Shown here: piece by piece, positions 8,286 through 15,484 of the stretch | Numbering within the stretch: the stretch's first letter is position 1 | How the letters are laid out: each line of letters begins with the position of its first letter | Assembly (NCBI GenBank): GCA_905210845.1 | Contig: CAJLYG010000024.1 | Coordinates: 1-24,888 of the forward strand | Direction of reading: 5' to 3' | Source: an uncultured Prevotella sp. | Lineage (GTDB): Bacteria > Bacteroidota > Bacteroidia > Bacteroidales > Bacteroidaceae | Length of the DNA: 24,888 bases | The notes under the pieces: model-generated | Told to the model about the DNA's origin: nothing | Seen by the model: the letters and a program-made list of their open reading frames with translations, nothing else | The model's database searches: none | Position numbers and translations under genes: made by a program

Positions 8286-8814
8286 ATCCATTTTCCTTTA
8301 AATAGATTGCTAATTTCTGCTTACCCCTTGAAAGATGAGACTTTACCGTCCCCTGAGCCATTCCAGTGATCTCAGCTATCTTGTCAATAGACTGCCCCTC
8401 CATCAACTGAAGGGTAATACAAGAACGTTCATTTTCCGATAATATTGCCAAAGCAGTATGAATATCCATCCTCAGATTAGGATCTCCTCCTTCCACATTT
8501 TTCCGACTTACCGCCTTGGCATCAATATCATCGGTAATCTTATGGGCACGCACATAATCATACAACACATTGTAGGCAATCCGATAGAGCCAAGTCGAAA
8601 AGCTGGATAATCCCTTGAAATGGGATATATGAGTATAGGCTTTCATGAAAGTATCCTGAGCCAAGTCATCGCTGAGCTGCGTATCCCCCAACGTCTGGTT
8701 CAAGAAGAACCGACGTATAGGTGACTGATATTTCACAACAAGCTGGTCAAACGCCTTTTTGTTGTGGAATACAGCCACCTGCGTAACGAGAGAGATATCG
8801 TTCAAATCTTTCAC
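8275..8814 (-). CDS. ECF-type RNA polymerase sigma factor
   Basis: The 179-residue protein has sigma-70 region 2 at about 20-90, including DDLAQDTFMKAY (49-60) and FSTWLYRIAYNVLYDYVR (72-89), and region 4 at about 119-169 with the helix-turn-helix IDKIAEITGMAQGTVKSHLS. This is the two-domain layout of extracytoplasmic-function sigma factors of the RpoE type. Translation appears to start at GTG (8814); an in-frame TAA 12 bp further upstream is the stop of the preceding gene and no ATG precedes region 2. It follows the secreted/membrane DUF6249-like gene by 12 bp and overlaps the following small membrane protein gene, so three genes form one operon. Target genes cannot be deduced here. Confidence 0.95.
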   Translation of the reverse strand: MKDLNDISLVTQVAVFHNKKAFDQLVVKYQSPIRRFFLNQTLGDTQLSDDLAQDTFMKAYTHISHFKGLSSFSTWLYRIAYNVLYDYVRAHKITDDIDAKAVSRKNVEGGDPNLRMDIHTALAILSENERSCITLQLMEGQSIDKIAEITGMAQGTVKSHLSRGKQKLAIYLKENGYGK

Positions 8815-8826
8815 TTGGATACGGAT

Positions 8827-9687
8827 TTATAACTCAGGTTGTTCGAAATGGTCTTCCCTGTTTTTGTCCTGATCACAAGAGGCACTCTTGCCAGGCTCTG
8901 CACCTGCATCCTTATTGCCTTCCTGATAGGGGGTTCCATACACATCGTCGTGGCTCTGCCCATTCTTATCATTGTTCCTGTAATAGTCCCTTCCCAAGAA
9001 AGCCTGTCCAGCTCCATAACAACCGACGAGCGCTCCAATGCCTGCAAGGGCATCTGCATCCCAAAACCAAAACATTAACATCAGCCCCAGTCCGATGGCA
9101 GCATTGCGAATTCCCCGCTTCCAAAGGTATTCATCACTTTGCTTGTCCAGCGGAATAGAGTTCTCCGGTATCGGGCGCCCTGTCTCCATGGCTTTCTCTG
9201 CCAATGCCACCTTATCATTATGACGTTTAATAAGGTATCTAAGTATCATGACAATGATAATGATGGGCGCGAGCAAGAAAGCGATGAAGCCTATCATGAT
9301 AGCCAAAATGAACAGAGCTGCTCCTCCTTTCCCAAGATGGTTTAAAAATTCATAGAATCTATCTGCGTCACTCTCGCCTGTATAATGATCATCATAATTA
9401 TCATAGGAAGAAGTCACTGCACTACTATCTGGGTCTGTGTAGGTCGTGTCAGAATAAGCGTCCACGCCTTCATTATTTTCTTGGTCACCTCCATTCACGG
9501 CAATGTTCACGCTCTTCCCCGTTTGGGGGTCTGTTGCGGTAACAGACACCTGGCTGTTCTTTACGGAGTCATCCTTACTTGTCGCCATCGTCACTCGCGG
9601 ATGATGGCGGTGACGCTGCGCTGCTGCGCTCATCGTCGTTGCACTCAAAGTGAGCATGAGTGCGAATGCTAACACTACTTGTTTCAT
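8827..9687 (-). CDS. Exported membrane protein, DUF6249-like, in sigma-factor operon
   Basis: This 286-residue protein starts with a signal peptide (MKQVVLAFALMLTLSATTMS, likely cleaved near AAAQ). A periplasmic region of low complexity, rich in Asp, Ser, Thr and Tyr, extends to about residue 105. A strong membrane segment (about 118-150) is followed by a basic stretch (RYLIKRHNDK). A second hydrophobic hairpin with GIRNAAIGLGLMLMFWFW (about 190-235) comes next, then a hydrophilic acidic tail. The C-terminal half resembles DUF6249 proteins common in Bacteroidetes; function unknown. The ATG at 9687 is preferred over an in-frame start 48 bp upstream because it begins the signal peptide. As first gene before an ECF sigma factor it may be a sensor or a target of that sigma. 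Confidence 0.8.
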   Translation of the reverse strand: MKQVVLAFALMLTLSATTMSAAAQRHRHHPRVTMATSKDDSVKNSQVSVTATDPQTGKSVNIAVNGGDQENNEGVDAYSDTTYTDPDSSAVTSSYDNYDDHYTGESDADRFYEFLNHLGKGGAALFILAIMIGFIAFLLAPIIIIVMILRYLIKRHNDKVALAEKAMETGRPIPENSIPLDKQSDEYLWKRGIRNAAIGLGLMLMFWFWDADALAGIGALVGCYGAGQAFLGRDYYRNNDKNGQSHDDVYGTPYQEGNKDAGAEPGKSASCDQDKNREDHFEQPEL

Positions 9688-9739
9688 ATACTTTGTTTCA
9701 TTAATTTTCTGAGTGTTGGACGCATCATGTATCAAATTA

Positions 9740-9771
9740 GTTGCAAAGTAACAAAAAAATTTTTATTTTTG
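9740..9771 (+). promoter_or_regulatory. Bacteroidetes-type promoter of the rsmF-like gene
   Basis: GTTG (9740-9743), a 20 bp spacer and TATTTTTG (9764-9771) match the consensus pair closely. The start codon is 19 bp downstream. Confidence 0.7.
9744..9751 (-). promoter_or_regulatory. Putative -7 element of the sigma-factor operon
   Basis: TTACTTTG on the minus strand fits TAnnTTTG at all but one position and lies 57 bp upstream of the ATG at 9687. It falls inside the spacer of the promoter for the divergent methyltransferase gene. No good -33 box is seen. Confidence 0.35.
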
Positions 9772-9790
9772 CACACGAAAAGGAATCATC

Positions 9791-11074
9791 ATGACGCTAC
9801 CAGAGGATTTTACAACATATACCCAGCAACTTATGGGAGAGAATCTCTTCCTTACGTTACTCCAGGGATTGGAAGACGAAGCCCCAACAAGCATTCGTCT
9901 CAACCCCTTTAAGGGTGCCAAAGCCTCCTCCGCATGGCGACCTGTCCCTTGGTGCCCATACGGGTATTACCTCCCGAACCGTCCCAATTTCACCTTTGAC
10001 CCTTTGCTACATGCTGGAATGTACTATGTCCAGGAAGCCTCATCCATGTTCTTAGACCATCTGCTCCGACAGTTGGTGAAAGAACCTGTCTTGATGCTCG
10101 ACTTGTGCGCAGCCCCAGGCGGCAAATCCACATGCGCCATGTCAGCCTTGCCAGAAGGAAGCCTCCTTTTCAGCAATGAGCCCATGAAGACAAGGGCTCA
10201 GATCCTGAGTGAGAACATTCAGAAATTCGGTCATCCTCGTATCACAGTAACCAACAACTACCCTATGGACTACAGGAAATCAGGATTGCTCTTTGACGTC
10301 ATCCTCACCGATGTGCCTTGCTCAGGAGAAGGGATGTTCCGCAAGGATGAAGGTTCCATCAGGGAATGGAGCCTGCACAATGTGGAAAAATGCCAGCAAC
10401 TACAACGGGAGATCGTAACCGACTGTTGGTCATGCCTGAGACCTGGCGGGTTGCTCATTTATTCCACTTGCACGTTCAACGCCCACGAGGATGAGGAGAA
10501 TGTGGAATGGATCACCCACGCGTTAGGGGCAACCGCTGTGGAGATTCCTGTCGAAGGATCCTGGAACATTACAGGACCACTCGTGGGATCCCATCCCGCC
10601 TATCGCTTTATCCCTGGGAAGACAAAAGGGGAAGGACTATTCATGGCAGTCCTTCGAAAAAACGGAGAGGGCAAGCCTTTGGCAACTGATGAGAAGGCAC
10701 TCGCTAAGTTGACTGCACAATATCAAAAGGAGGCAAGCAAACGCCTGCATGTCCTGTGTGCTGGCGTAAAGGCTGGCATCCAAAAAGGAAAAGACATGAT
10801 CCCTGACGAGTCTTTGGCCTTGTCCATCACCTTGCGCCCGAGCCAATATCCTATGGCTGACATCAACTACGACCAGGCCATCAGCTACTTAAGGAAGGAA
10901 TCCATCGTATTGTCTCCTGACATACCACGAGGCATCGTGCTCCTCACCTATCACCATATACCCTTAGGGTTCGCCAAGAATATCGGGAACCGTGCCAATA
11001 ATCTTTATCCTGTAGAATGGAAAATTAAAAGTTCCCATATCCCGGAAGGTGACAACCATGTATTAGACATTTGA
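9791..11074 (+). CDS. 16S rRNA m5C methyltransferase, RsmF/NOL1/NOP2/Sun family
   Basis: The 427-residue protein is a SAM-dependent RNA cytosine-C5 methyltransferase of the RsmF type. The SAM-binding motif is LMLDLCAAPGGKST (101-114). The two catalytic cysteines are Cys177 in TDVPCSGEGMFRKD (which attacks or releases C6) and Cys227 in YSTCTFNAHEDEENV. The C-terminal part (about 260-427) corresponds to the RNA-binding extension seen in RsmF. Its best-known target in E. coli is C1407 of 16S rRNA; the same target is assumed, not shown. A good promoter lies just upstream and thyA follows after 18 bp, so an rsmF-thyA-folA operon is plausible. Confidence 0.9.
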   Translation: MTLPEDFTTYTQQLMGENLFLTLLQGLEDEAPTSIRLNPFKGAKASSAWRPVPWCPYGYYLPNRPNFTFDPLLHAGMYYVQEASSMFLDHLLRQLVKEPVLMLDLCAAPGGKSTCAMSALPEGSLLFSNEPMKTRAQILSENIQKFGHPRITVTNNYPMDYRKSGLLFDVILTDVPCSGEGMFRKDEGSIREWSLHNVEKCQQLQREIVTDCWSCLRPGGLLIYSTCTFNAHEDEENVEWITHALGATAVEIPVEGSWNITGPLVGSHPAYRFIPGKTKGEGLFMAVLRKNGEGKPLATDEKALAKLTAQYQKEASKRLHVLCAGVKAGIQKGKDMIPDESLALSITLRPSQYPMADINYDQAISYLRKESIVLSPDIPRGIVLLTYHHIPLGFAKNIGNRANNLYPVEWKIKSSHIPEGDNHVLDI

Positions 11075-11092
11075 AAATTATCATTATATCAC

Positions 11093-11886
11093 ATGAAACA
11101 ATATCTTGATTTGTTGAACCGTATCCTTACGGAAGGCGTGGAGAAAGGAGACCGCACTGGTACTGGTACGCTCAGCATCTTCGGAAACCAAATGAGATTC
11201 AACCTCGATGATGGCTTTCCATTGCTGACCACAAAAAAGCTCCACTTGAAATCCATCATCTATGAACTGCTTTGGTTTCTCAAGGGAGACACCAACGTCA
11301 AATACCTACAGGAACATGGAGTCCGGATCTGGAATGAATGGGCAGATGAGAATGGCGACTTAGGACCTGTATATGGTCACCAATGGCGCGCCTGGCCGGA
11401 TGGAAAAGGAGGGGCCATCGACCAAATCAAGAACGTCATCGAGACCATTAAGAACAACCCGAACTCAAGAAGGATGATTGTCACGGCATGGAACCCAGCA
11501 GAAGTTGACCAGATGGCATTGCCCCCTGTCATTGCCTGTTTCAGTTTTATGTTGCCAATGGACGCCTGAGCCTGCAACTTTATCAACGCAGTGCCGACAC
11601 TTTCTTGGGAGTGCCCTTCAACATTGCTTCCTATGCTTTGCTGCTGCTGATGATGGCACAGGTAACTGGCCTGAAAGCAGGGGACTTCATCCACACGACC
11701 GGTGATACCCATCTTTATCTCAACCATATTGATCAAGCGAAATTGCAACTCACCCGTGAGCCTCGTCCTTTGCCAAAGATGCACCTGAACCCGGAAGTCA
11801 AAGATCTCTTCGATTTCCAATATGAAGACTTTGAGCTTACCGACTACCATCCATGGCCTCATATCCAGGCCGACGTCTCCGTATAA
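11093..11886 (+). pseudogene. thyA: Thymidylate synthase, broken by a single-base deletion
   Basis: ThyA makes dTMP from dUMP using methylene-tetrahydrofolate. The first frame encodes residues 1-145 normally ([52 protein letters not shown]) up to ALPP, then goes out of frame and stops at 11569. The rest ([20 protein letters not shown] to HIQADVSV) continues in another frame to 11886. The run of five C at 11522-11526 needs a sixth C: then the frame reads [18 protein letters not shown], restores the catalytic Cys at position 146 and gives exactly 264 residues, the E. coli ThyA length and numbering. Sequence on both sides is otherwise intact, so the defect is either a read/assembly error or a very recent mutation. 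folA follows after 11 bp. Confidence 0.9.
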
Positions 11887-11897
11887 CAAGAAAAGAA

Positions 11898-12380
11898 ATG
11901 AGAATAACATTGATTGCAGCCGTAGCCAAGAACAGGGCTATCGGATACCAAAATAAACTATTGTATTGGTTGCCCAACGACCTGAAAAGGTTCAAGACAC
12001 TGACAACAGGTCATACCATTATCATGGGAAGACATACCTTCGAGTCACTGCCCAAAGGAGCACTCCCCCATCGAAGGAATATTGTCTTGAGCAAAACCCA
12101 AAAGGAATTCCCAGGATGTGACTGTTATCCTTCTCTCGAAGAAGCGTTGTCGCACTGCAGTCAGGATGAGGACATCTATATCATCGGAGGAGCCAGCGTT
12201 TATGAACAGTCAATTGGGAAAGCAGATCGCCTCTGCCTGACAGAAATAGAGGATACGCCCGCTCACGCTGATGCCTTTTTCCCTCCTTATGATGAATGGA
12301 AGATAGGAAACAAGGAAGAACACGACAAGGATGAGCGGCATCCATACAACTACGCCTTTGTCGATTATGTCAAGAAATAA
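11898..12380 (+). CDS. folA: Dihydrofolate reductase
   Basis: The 160-residue protein is a chromosomal-type DHFR that regenerates tetrahydrofolate from the dihydrofolate made by ThyA, using NADPH. Visible motifs are LIAAVAKNRAIGYQNKLL (1-22 region), the catalytic acid Asp28 in LPNDLKRFK, TIIMGRHTFESLP for cofactor binding, and IYIIGGASVYEQ near the C-terminus. The usual Leu-Pro-Trp before the helix is Leu-Leu-Tyr-Trp here; I recall a similar form in other Bacteroidetes enzymes, but cannot check it. ATG at 11898 is chosen because it begins right at the first beta strand; a longer frame would run back into thyA. It sits 11 bp after thyA, the common thyA-folA pairing. Confidence 0.95.
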   Translation: MRITLIAAVAKNRAIGYQNKLLYWLPNDLKRFKTLTTGHTIIMGRHTFESLPKGALPHRRNIVLSKTQKEFPGCDCYPSLEEALSHCSQDEDIYIIGGASVYEQSIGKADRLCLTEIEDTPAHADAFFPPYDEWKIGNKEEHDKDERHPYNYAFVDYVKK

Positions 12381-12423
12381 GGTTACACCAGTTCAGGGAG
12401 ACTAAGGTATTAGGCAAGATCAT

Positions 12424-12446
12424 CATTTGCGACCAGCGAGCAAATG
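12424..12446. terminator. Hairpin between convergent folA and flavodoxin
   Basis: CATTTGC (12424-12430) pairs with GCAAATG (12440-12446) around a 9-base loop, in the 87 bp gap between the folA stop and the flavodoxin stop. It lacks a long T-run, so it is a modest bidirectional terminator candidate. Confidence 0.4.
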
Positions 12447-12467
12447 CCCACTGATCGCAAAGTTAAA

Positions 12468-12962
12468 TTACAAGGAAGGCTTGATTTCTGCAAGCCATTG
12501 GTCTATACGCTCTTCTGTCTTGTCGCTCTCATTCACATCATCAAGGGCGAGTCCCACAAATTTCCCGTCAACGACCGACTCGGAATCCTCATAGGTATAA
12601 TTACTTGCATCAACAGCCCCAATGACATGCGCTCCAGCCTCAGTGACAGCCTCGTAGAGTTCATGCATGCCACCACAGAAGGTATCCCCATAGCTTTCAC
12701 AATCACCACATCCGAAGAGGGCTACCGTCTTGCCTGCCAGTCCTGCCTTCTTCAGCACTTTCACGCCATCATACCAATCATCCTGCATCTCACCCGCACC
12801 CCATGTACTGGTACCGAGGATCAGATTATCATTCTCCTGAATCACATCCTCTGACAAAGCACTTACTTCAATGGCATTAACGCCAAGTTTCTGGGCAATG
12901 GTTTGCGCAATACTCTCACAGGTTCCAGTTGAAGAACCATAAACAACTACTGTCTGTTTCAT
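12468..12962 (-). CDS. fldA: Flavodoxin
   Basis: This 164-residue protein is a long-chain type flavodoxin, a cytoplasmic FMN electron carrier. The FMN phosphate loop is VVVYGSSTGTCESIAQTIAQ (5-24 region), followed by LILGTSTWGAGEMQDDWYD (about 48-66), where Trp stacks on the flavin ring, and by LFGCGDCESYGDTFCGGM (about 83-100), which carries the second flavin-stacking Tyr. Length (about 165-175 is normal) and the acidic composition fit. It is likely a single-gene unit, with a near-consensus promoter 35 bp upstream. In anaerobes it can replace ferredoxin when iron is short; regulation by iron is possible but nothing in the sequence proves it. Confidence 0.95.
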   Translation of the reverse strand: MKQTVVVYGSSTGTCESIAQTIAQKLGVNAIEVSALSEDVIQENDNLILGTSTWGAGEMQDDWYDGVKVLKKAGLAGKTVALFGCGDCESYGDTFCGGMHELYEAVTEAGAHVIGAVDASNYTYEDSESVVDGKFVGLALDDVNESDKTEERIDQWLAEIKPSL

Positions 12963-12996
12963 ATTCCATTCTATTTAGTATCAAAAAATCCAAATG

Positions 12997-13028
12997 CAAA
13001 GATAATGCCAGAAATCCATTCCTACAAT
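12997..13028 (-). promoter_or_regulatory. Bacteroidetes-type promoter of flavodoxin
   Basis: Read on the minus strand: ATTG (13028-13025), a 20 bp spacer and TATCTTTG (13004-12997). The ATG is 34 bp downstream. Confidence 0.7.
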
Positions 13029-13048
13029 ACCTAAAAATAGGGGTTCAT

Positions 13049-13076
13049 CGCTCACATGAAATAGGTACGCTCACAT
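13049..13076. repeat. Direct repeat of CGCTCACAT
   Basis: CGCTCACAT occurs at 13049-13057 and again at 13068-13076, 19 bp apart start to start. Each copy is preceded by AATAGG (13036-13041 and 13060-13065), so the unit is longer but imperfect. It lies just upstream of the flavodoxin promoter and about 120 bp upstream of the divergent gene's promoter. Confidence 0.6.
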
Positions 13077-13172
13077 CCCATCCTTTAATAAAGCCAAGAA
13101 TATAGAATATTATTCTTTATACAAGGACTTAAAATCCATGTTAAAGCATATTTTCCCGAATATCAAAGAATA

Positions 13173-13204
13173 TTTGTTTGACCCATTTATATTCCCTACC
13201 TTTG
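13173..13204 (+). promoter_or_regulatory. Bacteroidetes-type promoter of the MetE-like gene
   Basis: TTTG (13173-13176), a 20 bp spacer and TACCTTTG (13197-13204) fit the consensus exactly. The ATG is 43 bp downstream, leaving a leader too short for a known SAM or cobalamin riboswitch. Confidence 0.8.
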
Positions 13205-13247
13205 CAAGCACAACAAAGAAAAGATCATATCATTTAAAATATCAATT

Positions 13248-14369
13248 ATGAGTAGAGAGACATTGCATGCACCTTTTCGTGCAGACATCGTGGGCAGCTT
13301 CCTTCGCCCACAAGAATTAAAAGAATCAAGGAAACTGTTTGCTGAAGGCAAGATCAACGCAGAACAATTGAGAAAGGTTGAGGACCGGCTTATCACAGAG
13401 TTAGTGAAGAAAGAGAAAGCGCACGGCATCCATGCCTTCACGGATGGAGAGTACCGCCGTTCTTATTGGCACCTTGACTTTATGTGGGGACTGACGAACG
13501 TGGAACACATTGAATTGGAACATGGCTATCAGTTCCATGGGGAAGAGACAACCAAAGGGTCACTCAAGCTAACAGGAAAGATAAGTGGGGAGAACCATCC
13601 TTTTGTAGAAGACTATCTCTTCGTGAAGCAATTTGAGGAAGACGGCTTTGTCGCTCGCCAGACCATTCCTGCGCCAGCACAGTTTCTCGCGGAATTATTC
13701 CGTGGCGACAACACGAAGAACACCAGGCAGTATTATCCCGATGATGAGGAGTTGATCCATGACATCGCGAATGCCTATCGCCAAGTCATTCGCCAACTGT
13801 ATGACGCAGGCTGCCGCAATATCCAATTCGACGATTGCACTTGGGGAATGATCGTCGACCAAGACTACTGGAGTGCCAAAATGAAAGACGGGACAACATT
13901 GGAACAAGAAGCAAGAAAATACCTGAAAGTGAACAATCTCGCCTTGGAAGATAAACCCGCCGACCTGGTTATCAACACGCATATCTGCCGAGGAAACTAT
14001 CATTCCTGTTATGCTTGCAGCGGAGCCTACGACCCTGTGGCACCTTATGTCTTTGCACAAGAGAAGGTTGATGCCTTCTACTTAGAGTACGATGACCAAC
14101 GGTCGGGAGGCTTTGAGCCTCTGAAGTTGATACCTAAGGATAAGAAAGTCGTGTTAGGGTTGGTCACGACAAAATCACCAGTCTTGGAAGATGAGTCCTT
14201 CATCAAGGGACGCATCCAAGAGGCATCACAGTATTTTCCTTTGGATAGGCTCTATCTCAGCCCACAATGTGGCTTTGCTTCCTGCGAGATAGGCAACAAA
14301 CTGACGGAAGCAGAACAATGGGAAAAAGTTGACTTAGTACAGCAAATTGCCCAAGAAGTGTGGAGGTAA
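13248..14369 (+). CDS. Cobalamin-independent methionine synthase-like protein (MetE C-domain, YxjG/YxjH type)
   Basis: The 373-residue protein corresponds to the C-terminal catalytic barrel of MetE alone, as in Bacillus YxjG/YxjH. The zinc ligands are in place: His245 and Cys247 in VINTHICRGNYHS, Glu280 in FYLEYDD, and Cys341 in LSPQCGFASCE. FDDCTWG (194-200) is the substrate-side loop. Stand-alone enzymes of this family move a methyl group to homocysteine or a related thiol; the methyl donor here is unknown, since the N-terminal MetE domain used for methyl-tetrahydrofolate is missing. It has its own consensus promoter and ends in a strong shared terminator. The convergent Lrp-type gene next door may be connected with amino-acid control, which is only a guess. 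Confidence 0.9.
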   Translation: MSRETLHAPFRADIVGSFLRPQELKESRKLFAEGKINAEQLRKVEDRLITELVKKEKAHGIHAFTDGEYRRSYWHLDFMWGLTNVEHIELEHGYQFHGEETTKGSLKLTGKISGENHPFVEDYLFVKQFEEDGFVARQTIPAPAQFLAELFRGDNTKNTRQYYPDDEELIHDIANAYRQVIRQLYDAGCRNIQFDDCTWGMIVDQDYWSAKMKDGTTLEQEARKYLKVNNLALEDKPADLVINTHICRGNYHSCYACSGAYDPVAPYVFAQEKVDAFYLEYDDQRSGGFEPLKLIPKDKKVVLGLVTTKSPVLEDESFIKGRIQEASQYFPLDRLYLSPQCGFASCEIGNKLTEAEQWEKVDLVQQIAQEVWR

Positions 14370-14376
14370 AGACGTA

Positions 14377-14416
14377 TTTGAGGAAAGGGACGCATGCTGG
14401 CGCCCCTTTTCTCAAA
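14377..14416. terminator. Strong bidirectional terminator hairpin
   Basis: TTTGAGGAAAGGG (14377-14389) pairs with CCCTTTTCTCAAA (14404-14416), 13 pairs with one G-U, around a 14-base loop. It lies right after the MetE-like stop (14369) and overlaps the last codon and stop of the convergent Lrp gene (14412), so it can serve both. Confidence 0.7.
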
Positions 14417-14912
14417 GTTCTGAGTCGTATAGATCCGACTTATTCTTAGGCAGGTCAATAATAGGAAGAGACCTGTCAATAGCTGCGTTGAATGAGATGA
14501 TGGTCTCGCTGCGAGACAGACCTAAAGGCTGGAGCTTGTCATGGATAATACTTAACAGATGATGGTTGTTGATAGCATAGATTTTGATAAACATATCAAA
14601 GCCACCCGTCGTGTAATGGCATTCCACCACCTCCGGTATTTTCCTTAATTCTGCCAATACCGCATCAAACTTCTCCGGGTTTTTCAGGTAGAGACCTATA
14701 TAGGCACAAGTCTCATATCCGATTGCTTCTGGATCAATGATAAACTTAGAGCCTTTTAATACTCCCATGGCGGTAAGCCGTTGAATACGCTGATGGATCG
14801 CAGCACCACTTACTTTACAAGCACGGGCTACCTCCAAAAAAGGGATACGTGCATCATTCGCAATCAAGCGAAGGATCTTCTTATCCAATGTGTCTAAAAC
14901 ATGTTGTGCCAT
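14412..14912 (-). CDS. Lrp/AsnC family transcriptional regulator
   Basis: This 166-residue protein is a typical feast/famine regulator. The N-terminal winged helix-turn-helix starts LDTLDKKILRLIANDARIPF and carries the recognition region VSGAAIHQRIQRL (about 34-46). The C-terminal RAM ligand-binding and oligomerisation domain spans about 68-150, with VVECHYTTGGFDMFIKIYA. Such proteins form octamers and respond to amino acids such as leucine, asparagine or methionine. It has its own promoter, and its 3' end is shared with the terminator of the convergent methionine synthase-like gene. The effector cannot be predicted from sequence. The C-terminal tail after residue 150 (DLPKNKSDLYDSEL) is a little longer than usual. 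Confidence 0.95.
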   Translation of the reverse strand: MAQHVLDTLDKKILRLIANDARIPFLEVARACKVSGAAIHQRIQRLTAMGVLKGSKFIIDPEAIGYETCAYIGLYLKNPEKFDAVLAELRKIPEVVECHYTTGGFDMFIKIYAINNHHLLSIIHDKLQPLGLSRSETIISFNAAIDRSLPIIDLPKNKSDLYDSEL

Positions 14913-14932
14913 TTTTTTTGTAATTTGTGGGA

Positions 14933-14964
14933 CAAAGTTACAACAAAAGATTTAGAAACGCAAT
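14933..14964 (-). promoter_or_regulatory. Bacteroidetes-type promoter of the Lrp-type gene
   Basis: Read on the minus strand: ATTG (14964-14961), a 20 bp spacer and TAACTTTG (14940-14933). The ATG is 20 bp downstream. Confidence 0.75.
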
Positions 14965-15022
14965 AAAATAAGAAACTTTTGCGATAAATAATCATCCTTT
15001 TATCACAAGAGACAATAAACGA

Positions 15023-15484
15023 TTACTTCCTCTGGGTTGCAGAGTAATTAATCCGATAGGCTTTGGCTTGACGCAAGGCCTGCTTGACATCCGTGATCAT
15101 GCCCATATTGGTACTCACGTCCGCCTTGATTGAGATGGTCATTTGTTGCTGATCCTCAGGGGACATGCGGTTCTTCTCTTCCGAAACATAGTCGATCACA
15201 TCACTCACGGAAGCATACTTGTCATTCAATTGAATACGCGAACCTCCCCCCGTCAGATGGGACATCCCATCCACTGGCTTTCCTATATAAATATAGGTGA
15301 CTGCTGATTTCTTAGTCAACCGGGACAATTCCGTACCCTGTGGGACACGATAGCGTACCTTCAAGGTAACCTTCCGCATGTGCGTAACGATCATGAAGAA
15401 GAACAGCACGGAGAAGATCAAGTCGGGAAGAGAAGAGGTATTCAATCCCGGCATCTCATGGGAACGCCTTCTAAACATACTCAT
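15023..15484 (-). CDS. ExbD/TolR family protein, second copy
   Basis: The 153-residue protein has one N-terminal membrane segment (about 21-37) with the key acidic residue Asp21 in SSLPDLIFSVLFFFM, which equals the proton-path aspartate of ExbD. A periplasmic domain (about 45-150) follows. With ExbB it forms a proton-driven stator that energises TonB or a similar partner at the inner membrane. It is the last of four genes and its ATG overlaps the stop of the first exbD as ATGA, so the two are translationally coupled. It begins FRRRSHEMPGLNTSSLPD, closely parallel to the neighbouring copy, while the periplasmic parts differ; this suggests a heteromeric ExbD pair. Confidence 0.93.
   Translation of the reverse strand: MSMFRRRSHEMPGLNTSSLPDLIFSVLFFFMIVTHMRKVTLKVRYRVPQGTELSRLTKKSAVTYIYIGKPVDGMSHLTGGGSRIQLNDKYASVSDVIDYVSEEKNRMSPEDQQQMTISIKADVSTNMGMITDVKQALRQAKAYRINYSATQRK

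Noticed and set aside
8812..8829. Read-through fusion of the DUF6249-like protein and the sigma factor, which share a frame across one TAA.
   Set aside because: Nothing suggests stop-codon read-through; a GTG start after the stop is the simpler reading.
13097..13247. Possible riboswitch before the MetE-like gene.
   Set aside because: The promoter lies at 13173-13204, leaving only about 40 bases of leader, too short for SAM or cobalamin riboswitches.
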